Shown here one piece after another: positions 13,830-13,910 of a stretch of DNA of 13,910 nt. The DNA is from Leptospirillum sp. (GTDB lineage Bacteria > Nitrospirota > Leptospirillia > Leptospirillales > Leptospirillaceae), in contig DAIEST010000152.1 in NCBI GenBank assembly GCA_027346125.1, forward strand, positions 1 to 13,910. Reading direction: 5' to 3'. A program made the translations under genes and the position numbers. The number at the start of each line of letters is the position of its first letter. Within the stretch, counting starts at the first letter, position 1. The notes beneath the pieces were generated by a model. That model did no database searches and was not told where the DNA came from. It saw only the letters and a program-made list of their open reading frames with translations.

Positions 13830-13910
13830 GCCGTTATTGCTGAAAACAGTTTTTCCGGGAACATCCCGTCTGGTGCCGGGTCAGTGAACATGAACCGCTC
13901 TGATCAATGG

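Overview
The window looks like a chromosomal segment of a free-living Gram-negative-type bacterium with moderately high GC. It contains mostly housekeeping genes, no mobile element, no CRISPR array, and no tRNA or rRNA that I can see. Genes are packed in strand-wise runs with 4-base start/stop overlaps, and many starts are TTG or GTG. The protein sequences and the stand-alone urate-oxidase-N-like membrane protein made me think of acidophilic Nitrospirota such as Leptospirillum. That is an impression from memory, not something shown by a search.

Left block (28-3350, plus strand): four overlapping genes, rph (RNase PH), rdgB/HAM1 (non-canonical purine NTP pyrophosphatase), nagZ-type beta-N-acetylhexosaminidase and murI (glutamate racemase). 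They combine RNA 3'-end trimming, nucleotide-pool cleaning, cell-wall recycling and D-glutamate supply. The MurI tail runs 188 bases into the end of a convergent gene. That minus-strand pair (3163-5266) is a RhlE-type DEAD-box RNA helicase followed, with a 14-base overlap, by a class-I glutamine-amidotransferase-like peptidase C26 (gamma-glutamyl hydrolase type).

Central block: a 561-base divergent intergenic region (5267-5827) holds a very good minus-strand sigma-70-like promoter (TTGAAA-18-TATAAT) with a long, hairpin-bearing helicase leader, and a plus-strand promoter (TTGAGG-17-TACAAT). The plus promoter leads to a 32-residue single-TM microprotein and then a four-TM urate-oxidase-N-like protein, closed by a strong intrinsic terminator at 6528-6567.

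Minus-strand block (6634-9954): in transcription order, an HD-GYP c-di-GMP phosphodiesterase-like protein, lipA (lipoyl synthase), a candidate 62-residue basic ORF that exactly fills the lipA-gpmA gap, gpmA (phosphoglycerate mutase), and a 57-residue single-TM ORF coupled to the gpmA stop.

Right block (plus strand): a roughly 620-base region with no convincing gene, glgX-type glycogen debranching enzyme, and a solitary HNH endonuclease with an N-terminal helical domain, followed by a possible terminator. I did not find a clear multi-gene novel system. The most interesting signals are the unrecorded small membrane proteins, the MurI active-site substitution, the tail-to-tail coding overlap, and the structured long leader of the helicase.
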